Shown here one piece after another: positions 36,118 to 45,043 of a DNA stretch of 64,000 nucleotides. This DNA comes from Halegenticoccus soli (lineage in GTDB: Archaea; Halobacteriota; Halobacteria; Halobacteriales; Haloferacaceae), in NCBI RefSeq assembly GCF_002844195.1, contig NZ_PEND01000002.1:434001-498000 (forward strand). Reading direction: 5' to 3'. The stretch's first letter is position 1. Each line of letters opens with the position of its first letter. The position numbers and the translations under genes were made by a program. The notes below the pieces were generated by a model. It was not told where the DNA came from. It was given only the letters and a program-made list of their open reading frames with translations, and did no database searches.

Positions 36118-36258
36118 ACGTCACAACGAGTCGCCGTCGGGTAAAACGCTGTGGGTTCCGCGCGTTCCGAACCGCGCGACCGCGCGCTCCTGCCCGATCG
36201 ATCCGGGGGTGAAATCCACGGCGACTCCGACGGGTGAGCCGCTCGGTTCCCCGTCCCC

Positions 36259-37563
36259 TCAGAGCGGCGATTGCATCGTCGGTTCCAGCACGTCGTACGG
36301 GTCGAGCGTTTCGTCCGCTCCCCAGTGCTGCTCGCCGGGGGTGTCGTGGTTCAGTTCGAGCACCGTGAGGCCCTTCCCGATGTCGCTGCCGACGGTGTAG
36401 CGGGTCGGCCCCTCAGTCGGCAGATCCACGGCCGCCCAGTAGGCGGTTCCGGGGGGCGCGAACGCCGCGAGTTCCCGCGGGTTCGTCGGGTCCTCGATGT
36501 CGTACGCCCGGAGACCGCCCTGGTAGAACGAGGCGAACAGCTTCGAGTCGGTGACGTCGAAGTTGTGGCTGGTTCGCAGGGCGTCCGTCGGGCGCTCCGG
36601 CGCCGGGACGTAGCCGACGTGCCCCTCGTAAGGGGAGCCCGGCGTCGAGTCGGTCGAGACGTCGCTCGTGTCGAAGATCCGGATCCCGCCGTGGTCGCCG
36701 GGGATCGCGGTGTCTTCGAACGGCCCGGGGAACGTCTCCGCGCCGACGAGCGTGTAGTCCCCGTCGGGCGTCGGCCGGACGTAGTGGGCGTTCGTCTTCT
36801 CGCCGCCGAGGTACCGACGGTACCGCTCGGCCGTGTCGGCCGGTTTCTCCCCGGCGTCCGCCGCCGCCCCGAAGTGCGCCACGGCGGTCGGATCGGTCGG
36901 GTCGGTCACGTCGGCGACGACGACCCCCGCGTCCCAGAAACACATGTACGCGAGGCCGTCCTGCACGTAGATGTCGTGGATAGGGTTGATGCCGGCCTCC
37001 GCCATGTCCTCGTGTGCGTCGCGGAGCATCCACGCGCCCTCGGAGCCCCGCTCGTCGCCTTCGAGGCTCACGGGGTTCTCGGGGTCGCTAATGTCGACGA
37101 CGACCATCCGCGAGTGCTCGAAGTCGTCGTTGACGCAGAGGTACGCGTAGTCGCCGTCGAGAAAGCAGTTGTGAACGCCGCTCGCGGCGTCGTAGAAGGA
37201 CAGTTCGACGGGCGTCGTCGGGTCGCCCACGTCGAAGAACGTCACCCCGCCGGCGCTTCCGTCGTCCGCGAGGCCGGCGACGTCGCCGTCGACCTTGACG
37301 TCCTTGTTGTCGTCGCCGCGACCGGGCGCGACGCCGCCCACGACGGGGAGCGTCGGGTCGCTCAAGTCGACTGTCGCGATGGCCGCGCCGTTCGCCGTGT
37401 ACGCCCAGTCGCCCTGGACGACGACCTCCTGAACCCCGGCGTCGAGCGCCTCGCCGACGAGTTCGTAGTTCCAGGTCGATTCCGCTGACGCCGCGCTCGA
37501 CAGCGTCAGACCGCCGAACGCAGCACCGGTCGCCTTGATGAAGTCGCGTCTCTCGTAGCGCAT
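36259..37563 (-). CDS. Tat-exported LVIVD-repeat beta-propeller protein
   Basis: 434 aa from ATG 37561-37563 (MRYERRDFIKATGAAFGGLTLSS): twin-arginine motif ERRDFIK and hydrophobic core, with a likely AxA cleavage near residue 28. The mature part has repeated ~40-residue units such as GDWAYTAN...ATVDLSDP..., GDYAYLCVNDD...MVVVDISDPENPVSL, and GLAYMCFWDAGVVVADVTDP, the LVIVD repeats of a surface beta-propeller. It is probably periplasmic or cell-surface. Function of the family is unknown; no transmembrane anchor or lipobox seen. Confidence 0.88.
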   Translation of the reverse strand: MRYERRDFIKATGAAFGGLTLSSAASAESTWNYELVGEALDAGVQEVVVQGDWAYTANGAAIATVDLSDPTLPVVGGVAPGRGDDNKDVKVDGDVAGLADDGSAGGVTFFDVGDPTTPVELSFYDAASGVHNCFLDGDYAYLCVNDDFEHSRMVVVDISDPENPVSLEGDERGSEGAWMLRDAHEDMAEAGINPIHDIYVQDGLAYMCFWDAGVVVADVTDPTDPTAVAHFGAAADAGEKPADTAERYRRYLGGEKTNAHYVRPTPDGDYTLVGAETFPGPFEDTAIPGDHGGIRIFDTSDVSTDSTPGSPYEGHVGYVPAPERPTDALRTSHNFDVTDSKLFASFYQGGLRAYDIEDPTNPRELAAFAPPGTAYWAAVDLPTEGPTRYTVGSDIGKGLTVLELNHDTPGEQHWGADETLDPYDVLEPTMQSPL

Positions 37564-37715
37564 GATCGTTCCCTTCGAGTCGGGTTTCGCCGCCGAACGC
37601 GCCGGCGCGAGCCGGTCGGCCCGCCCGAACGTTGTTTCGCCGGATACAGTCCCGATAAAATGATAGTGATATTAATTCCACCGGCCGCCAGTCGATCGAA
37701 TCGCGGTTCGATTCT

Positions 37716-39119
37716 CTACGCGTCGGCGGATTCGACGGCGTCGCACAGCGTCAGCGTCCGCTCGACCAGCGTTTCGACGTCGGACGCGAGCAGTTTCACG
37801 ATGGCCTCCTTGCCGACCTCGCCGCGGTCGATCACGGCCGCCGGGGACTCGTCGGCGCTCTCGAAGGCCTTCCGCGCGCCCCACTGCATCGTGCTCCCCT
37901 CGCGCTCCTTCACCGCCGCCGGCTCCGCCGCGCGGTCGAACTCCGACGTCGGCCCGTCGAGCGCCGCCAGCGCGTCCTCCACGTCGTCGTCGAACCGGCA
38001 GTTCACCGCGAAGCGGATCGATGGGTCGACCTCGCGGGCCGCGAGGAGGAACCGCGCCACGTGGCTCGACGCGCCCAGGCGGACGCCGCGGTTCGGCTTG
38101 ACGCCGGAGAGCGTCCGGGTTATCCGCCCCTCGACGGCGGCGGTTTCCGGGACCGCCTCGGCGTAGGGCGTCGCCCCGACGACGTTCATGCCCACCTCGG
38201 GGACGAGCGCGCTCACGTCCCGGTCGACGAACCGCTCGACGATCCCCTCGACCCGCTCGATCGTTCGGTGGCGGTCGGCCTCCTCCCGGAGCGCGACGAG
38301 GTGGTGGACCGCGCCAGGACCCTCGCCCACGTCGAGCGAGTACCTGACCGCGCGCTCCATGAAGGAGACGCTCGCGGCGACCGCCGCGTCGAGCGGCTCG
38401 CCGAGGGCCAGGCGCGAGGCGATCGCGCTCGCGAGGGTGCAACCCGACCCGTGGCTCGCCTCGGTGTCGATCCGCGGGTGCTCGAACCGTTCGACCCCCT
38501 CTTCGGTCGCGAGCGTGTCGATCACGGTTTCGCCGCCGAGGTGGGATCCCCGAGACGATATATCGTCGTCGAGGTGTCCGCCCTTCACGAGCGCCGCCTC
38601 GACGCCCGTCTCCAGGAGCGCCTCGCCCACCTCCCGGGCCGACTCGGCGTCGGTCACGTCGACGCCCGCGAGCACCGCGGCCTCGTCGGCGTTCGGGGTG
38701 ACGAGCGTCGCCTCCCCGAGCAGGTCGCCGTAGGCGTCCTCGGCCTCTTCGGTGAGCAGCCGGTCGCCGGAGGCGGCCACCATCACGGGGTCGACCACGA
38801 CGGGGCCCTCGAAGTCCGCGAGGAGCTCCGTCACCGCCTCGATCACCTCCCGCGTCGCCAGCATCCCCGTCTTGACCGCGCCGAGGTCGAAGTCCTCGGC
38901 GACGGCCTCGTACTGGGCGCGGATCTCCTCGACCGGCAGGACGAACGAGGACCGCACGCCGCGCGTGTTCTGCGCCGTCGTCGCCGTGATCACGGAGGTG
39001 CCGAAGACGCCGTGGGCCTCCATCGTCTTCAGGTCCGCCTGGACGCCCGCGCCGCCGCCGGAGTCGCTTCCGGCGATCGTCAGCGCCGCGGGCGGTCTGA
39101 CGGGAGCGGCCTTCCGCAT
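37716..39119 (-). CDS. thiDN: ThiD-ThiN fusion: HMP-P kinase / thiamine-phosphate synthase
   Basis: 467 aa. The N-terminal ~265 residues are ThiD ([54 protein letters not shown]), phosphorylating hydroxymethylpyrimidine phosphate. The C-terminal ~190 residues are ThiN ([57 protein letters not shown]), the archaeal thiamine-phosphate synthase replacing ThiE. The start ATG overlaps the stop of the AIR-synthase-like gene (ATGA). Cytosolic. Thiamine operons in archaea can be regulated by TPP riboswitches or ThiR, but I saw no THI element upstream. Confidence 0.94.
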   Translation of the reverse strand: MRKAAPVRPPAALTIAGSDSGGGAGVQADLKTMEAHGVFGTSVITATTAQNTRGVRSSFVLPVEEIRAQYEAVAEDFDLGAVKTGMLATREVIEAVTELLADFEGPVVVDPVMVAASGDRLLTEEAEDAYGDLLGEATLVTPNADEAAVLAGVDVTDAESAREVGEALLETGVEAALVKGGHLDDDISSRGSHLGGETVIDTLATEEGVERFEHPRIDTEASHGSGCTLASAIASRLALGEPLDAAVAASVSFMERAVRYSLDVGEGPGAVHHLVALREEADRHRTIERVEGIVERFVDRDVSALVPEVGMNVVGATPYAEAVPETAAVEGRITRTLSGVKPNRGVRLGASSHVARFLLAAREVDPSIRFAVNCRFDDDVEDALAALDGPTSEFDRAAEPAAVKEREGSTMQWGARKAFESADESPAAVIDRGEVGKEAIVKLLASDVETLVERTLTLCDAVESADA

Positions 39120-40162
39120 CACTCGCTCTCCCCGTCGTCGCCTTCCTCGGCCAGCCTGCCCATGTACTCCTCGAACGCGCCCCAGAACGGGTCGACCTCG
39201 GGGTGGTCGACGGGCTCGCCGTCGACGCGGAGGCCGGACCCGTCGCGGACCTCGCCCGCGACGGCCGCCGGGATCCCCTCGTCGTCGAGGGCGGCGACCA
39301 CCTCGTCCGCGCCGTCCGGATCGACCGCGAGCAGGAGCGTCCCCTCGCTGATCGACTTCCAGGGGTCGATGCCGAAGAACTCGCAGGCTTCGCGCACGCC
39401 CGGCAGCACCGGGATCGCGTCGCGGTCGACGTCGATTCCGACGCCCGCGGCGCGGGCCATCTCGTAGAGGCCGCCGTAAATGCCGCACTCGGTGGCGTCG
39501 TGCATCGCGGTCACCGGGCCGGCCGACGCCGCGACGAGCGCGTCCCTGACGGGGCTCATGTCGTAGAAGCGATCCTTCGCGGCCTCGACGACCTCGTCGT
39601 CCAGCGCCCCCATGAGCGGCTCGAACTGGATGGACATGAGCCCGGTCGCTTCCACCGCCGGCCCCTTCGTGACGATCACGGCGTCGCCGACGCGCGCCCC
39701 GTCGGGCCGGACGAGGTCGTCGGGGTCGCCGACGGCGATGCTCGTCGCGCCGCCGACCATCGGGTAGTTACAGCCCGCGTAGCGCGCCGTGTGCCCGGTG
39801 ACGACGGCGACGCCGAGGTCGCGGGCCTCCCGGTCGAACGTCTCCAGCACCGTCCGGATCTGCTCGTCCGTGATCTCCGGCGGGAGGTTGAAATCGACGC
39901 TCAGGTGCGTCGGCGCCAGGCCCGAGACGGACACGTCGCTCACGAGGATGTGGAAGGCGAACCACGCCGCCCGCTCGAAGCCCAGCGAGGGCATGATGAA
40001 CACGGGATCCGTCGCCAGCGCGACCGCCCGCCCGCCGACCTCCATCACGCCGAAGTCGACCCCGTGTTTCGGGCCGAGCGTCACGTCCTCGCGGTCCGCC
40101 CCGAGGTTCGGGTAGACGTACTCGTCGAAGAACGCGCGGTCGATCTTTCCGAGTTCGGTCAT
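39119..40162 (-). CDS. AIR synthase (PurM/HypE/ThiL superfamily) protein
   Basis: 347 aa from ATG 40160-40162 ([24 protein letters not shown]). Superfamily signatures: the N-terminal ATP-binding Gly-rich [14 protein letters not shown], the [19 protein letters not shown] motif, [19 protein letters not shown], and [19 protein letters not shown]. It is closest in look to HypE-like stand-alone proteins, not to classical ThiL or PurM. It is translationally coupled to thiDN (4-nt overlap), so a phosphotransfer role in thiamine or pyrimidine metabolism is plausible but unproved. Confidence 0.87.
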   Translation of the reverse strand: MTELGKIDRAFFDEYVYPNLGADREDVTLGPKHGVDFGVMEVGGRAVALATDPVFIMPSLGFERAAWFAFHILVSDVSVSGLAPTHLSVDFNLPPEITDEQIRTVLETFDREARDLGVAVVTGHTARYAGCNYPMVGGATSIAVGDPDDLVRPDGARVGDAVIVTKGPAVEATGLMSIQFEPLMGALDDEVVEAAKDRFYDMSPVRDALVAASAGPVTAMHDATECGIYGGLYEMARAAGVGIDVDRDAIPVLPGVREACEFFGIDPWKSISEGTLLLAVDPDGADEVVAALDDEGIPAAVAGEVRDGSGLRVDGEPVDHPEVDPFWGAFEEYMGRLAEEGDDGESE

Positions 40163-40305
40163 ACCGAGTGGTATCGGAGGGTGATACTTAGCCGTAGTGG
40201 TCGGGAAAGCGGCGCGTCGGCGGCCGAACCGTCGAAACCGCCGCTCCGGGGCGAACGCGCCGTCCGGTGCGGAGATTTTTAACGCCCCCGCGCGTTCTAC
40301 CGCTC

Positions 40306-40764
40306 ATGAATCGCCCATTCAGTGCCATCGCAGGTGGCGTGGCCGGTATCTCGCTGATGTCGGTCCTGCTGCTCCTCCTGGAGGTCGAAACCCGCGAGGC
40401 GATCGGGCTGTTCGCCGCCGTCGCGCGGTTCGTCGGCATGCCCGGGAACCTCTTTCTGGGGTTCGTCATTTTCCTCCTCGCCGGCGCGGTCGCGTGGCCG
40501 CTTCTGTTCCTCGCCCTGGAGGACTACCTCCCGGGCGGACCGGACCCGGCGACGCGCGGCATGGCGTTCGCGTCGATCCTCTGGATCGCGTTCGTGGTCG
40601 CCGGACGGGGGGACATAAGCGGCGCGCTGTTCGTCGTCTACGCGGGGCTCACGCTCGTCGCCCACCTGGCCTACGGGTTCACGCTCGGCGCGGTGTACGC
40701 GCGGCTGTCGTCGGGCGACGAGTCGAGAGGCGAGCAGACCGGCTCGTTCGAGGCGTCCCGCTGA
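40306..40764 (+). CDS. four-helix haloarchaeal membrane protein upstream of coxA
   Basis: 152 aa from ATG 40306 (MNRPFSAIAGGVAGISLMSV). Four hydrophobic helices (residues ~5-25, 45-75, 85-105, 110-130) with short loops, no cofactor ligands. A TATA-like GATTTTTAAC lies ~30 nt before the start. I recall similar small membrane proteins (possibly DUF6789) beside haloarchaeal terminal oxidase genes; a role in oxidase assembly is inferred from position only. 119 nt separate it from coxA. Confidence 0.75.
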   Translation: MNRPFSAIAGGVAGISLMSVLLLLLEVETREAIGLFAAVARFVGMPGNLFLGFVIFLLAGAVAWPLLFLALEDYLPGGPDPATRGMAFASILWIAFVVAGRGDISGALFVVYAGLTLVAHLAYGFTLGAVYARLSSGDESRGEQTGSFEASR

Positions 40765-40854
40765 CGACCGTCTCGAACGACCGTGTGCGTTCGAGAACCG
40801 CTCGAATCGAGGCCGAGAGAGTAGTTATTTCCCTCCCCGGTTCATAGTGCGCGC

Positions 40855-40899
40855 ATGGTCCTCGGGACTCCGGTACGCAGGACGTGGTCCCCGTGGTAA
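40855..40899 (+). other. short upstream frame overlapping the coxA start
   Basis: ATG 40855 opens a 14-codon frame ending TAA at 40897-40899, in a different frame from coxA and overlapping its GTG start. It sits about 28 nt downstream of the TATA-like GTAGTTATTT (40821-40830), the position expected for a leaderless start codon. Could be a coupling or attenuating upstream frame, or an artefact. Confidence 0.35.
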
Positions 40900-42635
40900 C
40901 GCTTCTCTCCGGGCTGCTGGCCGTCACGGCGCTGCTGTTCGTCCTCGCCGTCGCGGCGATCCACCGCGACGGCTGGCGAGGGGACGTCGCGTCCGACGGC
41001 GGGTACCTCCCCGGCACGATCTTCGAGCGCGAGAAGCCGGCGGGCTTCTACCGCTGGCTGACGACCGTCGACCACAAGGACATCGGCATCATGTACATCC
41101 TGTTCGGCGTCGCCGCCGGGCTGTGGGGCGCGACCGACGGGATGATGATCCGGGCGGAGCTTTTCACCCCGACGACGGACATCTGGAACGCCGAAACCTA
41201 CAACGCGGTCTTCACGATGCACGGGCTCACGATGCTCCTCTTCATGGTGACGCCCGTGTTCACGGGGGTCGCGAACTACTTCGTGCCGATCCTCGTCGAC
41301 GCCGACGACATGGCGTTCCCGCGGATCAACGCCATCGCCTTCTGGCTCCTCCCGCCGTCGCTGCTGCTCGCCCGCGGGGGGCTCATAACGGAGGTGATCG
41401 GGAAGGTTCTCGCGGCGGTCGGCCTCCAGCTCGACGTGCTGTTCGCGCTCGAACCGCCGGCGATCGGGTGGACGATGTACACCCCGCTGTCGGCGCAGAT
41501 GGTCAACCCCCAGATCGACCTGCTCCTGCTCGGACTCCACCTGAGCGGGCTCGCCACGGTGATGGGCGCGATCAACATCATCGTCACCATCTTCACCGAA
41601 CGCAGTGAGGAGGTCACCTGGGCCAACCTCGACATCTTCTCGTGGACGATGCTCACCACGAGCGGGCTCATCGTGTTCGCCTTCCCCGTGCTGGGGAGCG
41701 CGCTGCTCATGCTGCTCCTGGACCGCAACTTCGGGACGACGTTCTTCGCGGTCGACGGCGGCGGGCCGATCCTCTGGCAGCACCTGTTCTGGTTCTTCGG
41801 CCATCCCGAGGTGTACATCCTCGTCCTGCCCGCGTTCGGGCTCGTCAGCCTCATCCTCCCGAAGTTCGCGGGACGGCGGCTGTTCGGGTTCAAGTTCATA
41901 GTCTACTCGACGCTCGCGATCGGCGTGCTCTCGTTCGGCGTGTGGGCCCACCACATGTTCACGACCGGTATCGATCCGCGGCTCCGCGCCAGCTTCATGG
42001 CGATCTCCATCGCCATCGCGATCCCGAGCGCCGTCAAAACGTTCAACTGGATGGCCACGCTGTGGGGCGGGCGGGTTCGGCTCACCGCCCCGATGATCTT
42101 TTGCGTCGGGGGCATCGGCCTCTTCATCGTGGGCGGGGTCACGGGGATCTTCCTGGCGTCGATCCCGGTCGACCTCGTGCTGCACGACACCTACTACGTG
42201 GTCGGCCACTTCCACTTCATCGTGGTCGGGATCATCGCGTTCGCGATGTTCGCCGCCAACTACTACTGGTTCCCGCTGCTCACGGGCCGGATGTACGATC
42301 AGACGCTCGGGCGCATCCACGCGTATCTGAGCATCGTCGGCGTGTTCCTCACGTTCATGCCCCTGCTTCTGGTCGGGCAGCTCGGCCTCCCGCGCCGGTA
42401 CGCGTCGTACCCCGCGGAGTTCGTCTTCGTCTCGCTCCAGCAGGTGGCGACGGTCGGCGCGTTCATCCTCGGGCTGAGCCTCATCATCTGGATGGTGAAC
42501 ATGGTGCAGTCGTACCGGCTGGGGCACATCGTGACCGACGCGGACGTGTGGGACCTCAAGGCGACGGGGCAGTTCACCCGCGAGTGGCAGTGGTTCGAAA
42601 AGCGCCTCGAAGAGCGGACGCGGATGCGCCGGTGA
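40884..42635 (+). CDS. coxA: cytochrome c oxidase subunit I (aa3-type, A-family)
   Basis: 583 aa from GTG 40884 (GTG 40893 also possible). About 13 transmembrane helices. Heme and CuB ligands: TMHGLTMLLFM (low-spin heme His), WFFGHPEVYILVLP with the His-Tyr cross-link pair and the Glu typical of A-type oxidases, WAHHMFTTG (CuB His pair), and VVGHFHFIVVG (both heme His). It reduces O2 to water while pumping protons. Subunit II (CuA) and subunit III genes are not adjacent, and the C-terminus is not fused to subunit III. The start codon choice is the least certain point because no upstream ATG is in frame. Confidence 0.95.
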   Translation: MVPVVTLLSGLLAVTALLFVLAVAAIHRDGWRGDVASDGGYLPGTIFEREKPAGFYRWLTTVDHKDIGIMYILFGVAAGLWGATDGMMIRAELFTPTTDIWNAETYNAVFTMHGLTMLLFMVTPVFTGVANYFVPILVDADDMAFPRINAIAFWLLPPSLLLARGGLITEVIGKVLAAVGLQLDVLFALEPPAIGWTMYTPLSAQMVNPQIDLLLLGLHLSGLATVMGAINIIVTIFTERSEEVTWANLDIFSWTMLTTSGLIVFAFPVLGSALLMLLLDRNFGTTFFAVDGGGPILWQHLFWFFGHPEVYILVLPAFGLVSLILPKFAGRRLFGFKFIVYSTLAIGVLSFGVWAHHMFTTGIDPRLRASFMAISIAIAIPSAVKTFNWMATLWGGRVRLTAPMIFCVGGIGLFIVGGVTGIFLASIPVDLVLHDTYYVVGHFHFIVVGIIAFAMFAANYYWFPLLTGRMYDQTLGRIHAYLSIVGVFLTFMPLLLVGQLGLPRRYASYPAEFVFVSLQQVATVGAFILGLSLIIWMVNMVQSYRLGHIVTDADVWDLKATGQFTREWQWFEKRLEERTRMRR

Positions 42636-42702
42636 GTCGGCGGTGACGCGTCGGTGACGCGTCCGCCCCGTCGGCGCTGATCGGCCGCCGGACGGGTTCC
42701 GA

Positions 42703-43338
42703 TCAGACGCCCTCGACGAGCCGTTTCAGCTGCTCCGGCGGAACCGCACCGCGCGCCGCGTAGCCGTCGTAGGCGAACGTGGGCACGCCCGTGACGCCTC
42801 GCTGCTGCGCTTCGCGGAAGCGCGCGTTCACCTCCTCGCGGAGCGTCCCGTCGTCGAGCGCCGAGCGGATCTCGTCGCCGTCGACGCCCGCGTCGTCCGC
42901 CAGCTCCGCGAGCAGCTCCTCGTCGCCGATGTCCCTTCCCTCCCGCCACAGCGCCTCGAAGATCGCGACGTCGAAGTCCAGCCACGTCTCGTACGGGTAG
43001 TGTTCCTTGACGTAGTACGAGGCGATCTGCGCGGGAAGCGAGTCGACGTCGGTTGCGAGGTCCTGCTCCATGTCGACCCCGTACCGCTCCCGAAGCCGGC
43101 GCACGTTCTGTCTGGCCTGCTCGTAGTACTGGTCGTCCTTCCCGTCGGCGGCGGAGTGGTCGATCTCGCCGTCCGGCCCCCGCTTCTGACTTCGGAGGTC
43201 GAACGGGTGCCAGTCCACCTCCAGTTCCTCCTCCCTCGATTCCTGGTACTGTCGCAGGGAGCGACGCCCGAGATAACAGAACGGGCACACGTAATCCGAG
43301 TACACCGTGATCCGCTCCTCGTCCCGTTGTTCCGACAT
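42703..43338 (-). CDS. FrnE-like DsbA-family thiol oxidoreductase
   Basis: 211 aa from ATG 43336-43338 (MSEQRDEERITVYSDYVCPFCYLG). The thioredoxin-fold N-terminus has the redox motif CPFC; the helical insertion and the cis-Pro region GVTGVPTFAYDGYAARGAVPPEQL match FrnE. No signal peptide, so cytosolic. It may act as a disulfide isomerase or a 2-hydroxychromene-carboxylate-isomerase-like enzyme. It is convergent with coxA (67 nt between stops). A link to oxidase biogenesis is possible but not shown. Confidence 0.9.
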   Translation of the reverse strand: MSEQRDEERITVYSDYVCPFCYLGRRSLRQYQESREEELEVDWHPFDLRSQKRGPDGEIDHSAADGKDDQYYEQARQNVRRLRERYGVDMEQDLATDVDSLPAQIASYYVKEHYPYETWLDFDVAIFEALWREGRDIGDEELLAELADDAGVDGDEIRSALDDGTLREEVNARFREAQQRGVTGVPTFAYDGYAARGAVPPEQLKRLVEGV

Positions 43339-43447
43339 GGTACCGCGTCGTAGTCGCCGACCGTAAAAGAGGCCGATCCGGAAGTGCGGCGCGGCCGCAC
43401 GAGCGCGGTCGCGTCGGCCACGGCCCACCGCCCGCCGGTCCGCGGTG

Positions 43448-43568
43448 CCTCGCCTCTCTTCCACCCTTCGTGACCTCGATCTCTTCCGCCCCTCGTGGCC
43501 CTCATCTCTCTCTCGCGTCTCGTGACCCTCGCCTCTCTCGCGCCCCTCGTCGCTCTCGCCTCCGTTTC
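43448..43568. repeat. pyrimidine-rich 26-bp tandem repeat, ~4.5 units
   Basis: Consecutive imperfect 26-27 bp units beginning CCTCGCCTCTCT / CCTCGATCTCTT / CCTCATCTCTCT / CCCTCGCCTCTC, each ending near CTCGTGA. The + strand is nearly all pyrimidine except the G in the unit ends. It fills much of the 322-bp gap between the FrnE-like gene and the next membrane protein; no gene is supported there. Confidence 0.75.
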
Positions 43569-43660
43569 CGATCCTCGCGGCCGGTCGCGTCACGAATGTC
43601 ATCCGATTCAAAAGTCGGCGAAGGCTGATTATCCCCCGGAACGAACGACCGGGCACTTCG

Positions 43661-44989
43661 ATGCCGAGCGTCCGCACGTGGGTCGTCCTGGTCGTCGTCG
43701 CCGCGAGCCTCGCCACCGCCGGATACGTCGAGGGGCCGTACCAGCGGACCGCGCCGGACGAGCCCCGCGAGACGGTGCCGGACCGGCGGCTGGTCGAACC
43801 GCGGGACAACGGGAGCCACTTCTGGCCGTACACGAGCAAGCGGCGGTCGATCGACGGCCGGACGCTGGCGATCAACGTGGTGGTCCGCGGCGATCCGGAG
43901 ACGACGCGGCGGGCGCTGACCGAGCGGACGTCCATCGAGTGGAACCGGACGACCGAAAACGAGACGGACGCGACCGCGGGGGCCCACTCCGCCGACGCGG
44001 TCGAGGTCACGGACGACGGCGTCGACTGGGACGACGCGCGCGGCTCGACCCGGTACACCTACGTCGACGTCGACGGGGACGGCGAGGGGCGGTGGCTCGC
44101 GGAGAGCTACCAGCTCCACACCGGCGCGTACCTCGGCTCGCGGTACCACATCCGCGCGTACGCCGACCCGGACGGCGAGTGGACCGCGATGCAGGCCCAC
44201 CAGGAGTACTGGGACTGGTTCAGGCTCCGCCACACCGTCACGGGCGTCCAGCCCGCGGGCCGAGCCGTCGAGTCGGACTTCATCGACGAACCCTACGTGG
44301 CGGACGTCCAGCGGGTGTACCACGGCAAGCGCGGCGGCGGCAGCGACGGCTGGATGACCGTCGTGGAGCTCGCGCTCACGGTCGTCGCGGTCGGGTCGCT
44401 TCGTCCGCGAGCGGGACGGGGTCCCGCTCGCGTGGCCCGGGGGACGCTTCGCGTCCCTCGCTGTCCGCGCCGAGCCGCCGCGGGCTCGATCGAGCGCGTC
44501 CGCCGGGACCTCCCGTCGCCGGCGCGCGTCCGCGGGGAGGTCGTCGCGGCGGTGGCCGAGCACGGCCGCCGGGCGACGCTCTTTCTCGCGCTGGCGGGGC
44601 TGTATCTCGGCGTCCGGGCGGCCGGGATCGCGCTCGAAGGAGCCCTGCCGCGCGTCTCTCCGAAGATATTCGCCGCGTTCCTGTACCCGGTGCTCGCGGT
44701 CGGGACGCCGGTTCTCGCGGCCGGGATCGCGCGCCCGATCGACTCCACCGCCGCGTTCGTCCTGTCGATCGCGGGGCTCGGAACCGCGATCGTCCTCGAC
44801 TTCGGCGCGCTCGGCGTTACGGCGCTTCCCGTGCCGCTCGTCCTGCACCGCGTCGCGCTGCTCGTCTCGCTCGGCCTGATCGCCGCCGGGGCGGCGAAGC
44901 GCGACGCGGGCGAGGGGCGGACGGTCGCGGCGCTCGGCGCGGTCGGCTGGGTCGCGTGCCTGGCGCTCCCGCTGTTCGGCGCGCTGTGA
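43661..44989 (+). CDS. haloarchaeal membrane protein with large extracytoplasmic domain
   Basis: 442 aa from ATG 43661 (MPSVRTWVVLVVVAASLATAGYVEG). One N-terminal helix is followed by a ~200-residue soluble domain beginning LVEPRDNGSHFWPYTSKRRSIDGRTLAINVVV, which contains sequons (NGS, NRT, NET) and therefore probably lies outside. Then come a helix near residue 235 and five or so helices in the last 170 residues. Central motif QYHTGAY..GSRYHIRAYADPD is distinctive but not a family I can name with confidence. Likely surface-exposed; function unknown. Confidence 0.78.
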   Translation: MPSVRTWVVLVVVAASLATAGYVEGPYQRTAPDEPRETVPDRRLVEPRDNGSHFWPYTSKRRSIDGRTLAINVVVRGDPETTRRALTERTSIEWNRTTENETDATAGAHSADAVEVTDDGVDWDDARGSTRYTYVDVDGDGEGRWLAESYQLHTGAYLGSRYHIRAYADPDGEWTAMQAHQEYWDWFRLRHTVTGVQPAGRAVESDFIDEPYVADVQRVYHGKRGGGSDGWMTVVELALTVVAVGSLRPRAGRGPARVARGTLRVPRCPRRAAAGSIERVRRDLPSPARVRGEVVAAVAEHGRRATLFLALAGLYLGVRAAGIALEGALPRVSPKIFAAFLYPVLAVGTPVLAAGIARPIDSTAAFVLSIAGLGTAIVLDFGALGVTALPVPLVLHRVALLVSLGLIAAGAAKRDAGEGRTVAALGAVGWVACLALPLFGAL

Positions 44990-45043
44990 CGGGACGAGGC
45001 GGAACTCGGACGACGGAGCGGAGCGCGCGGCGGACGGTCGCCG

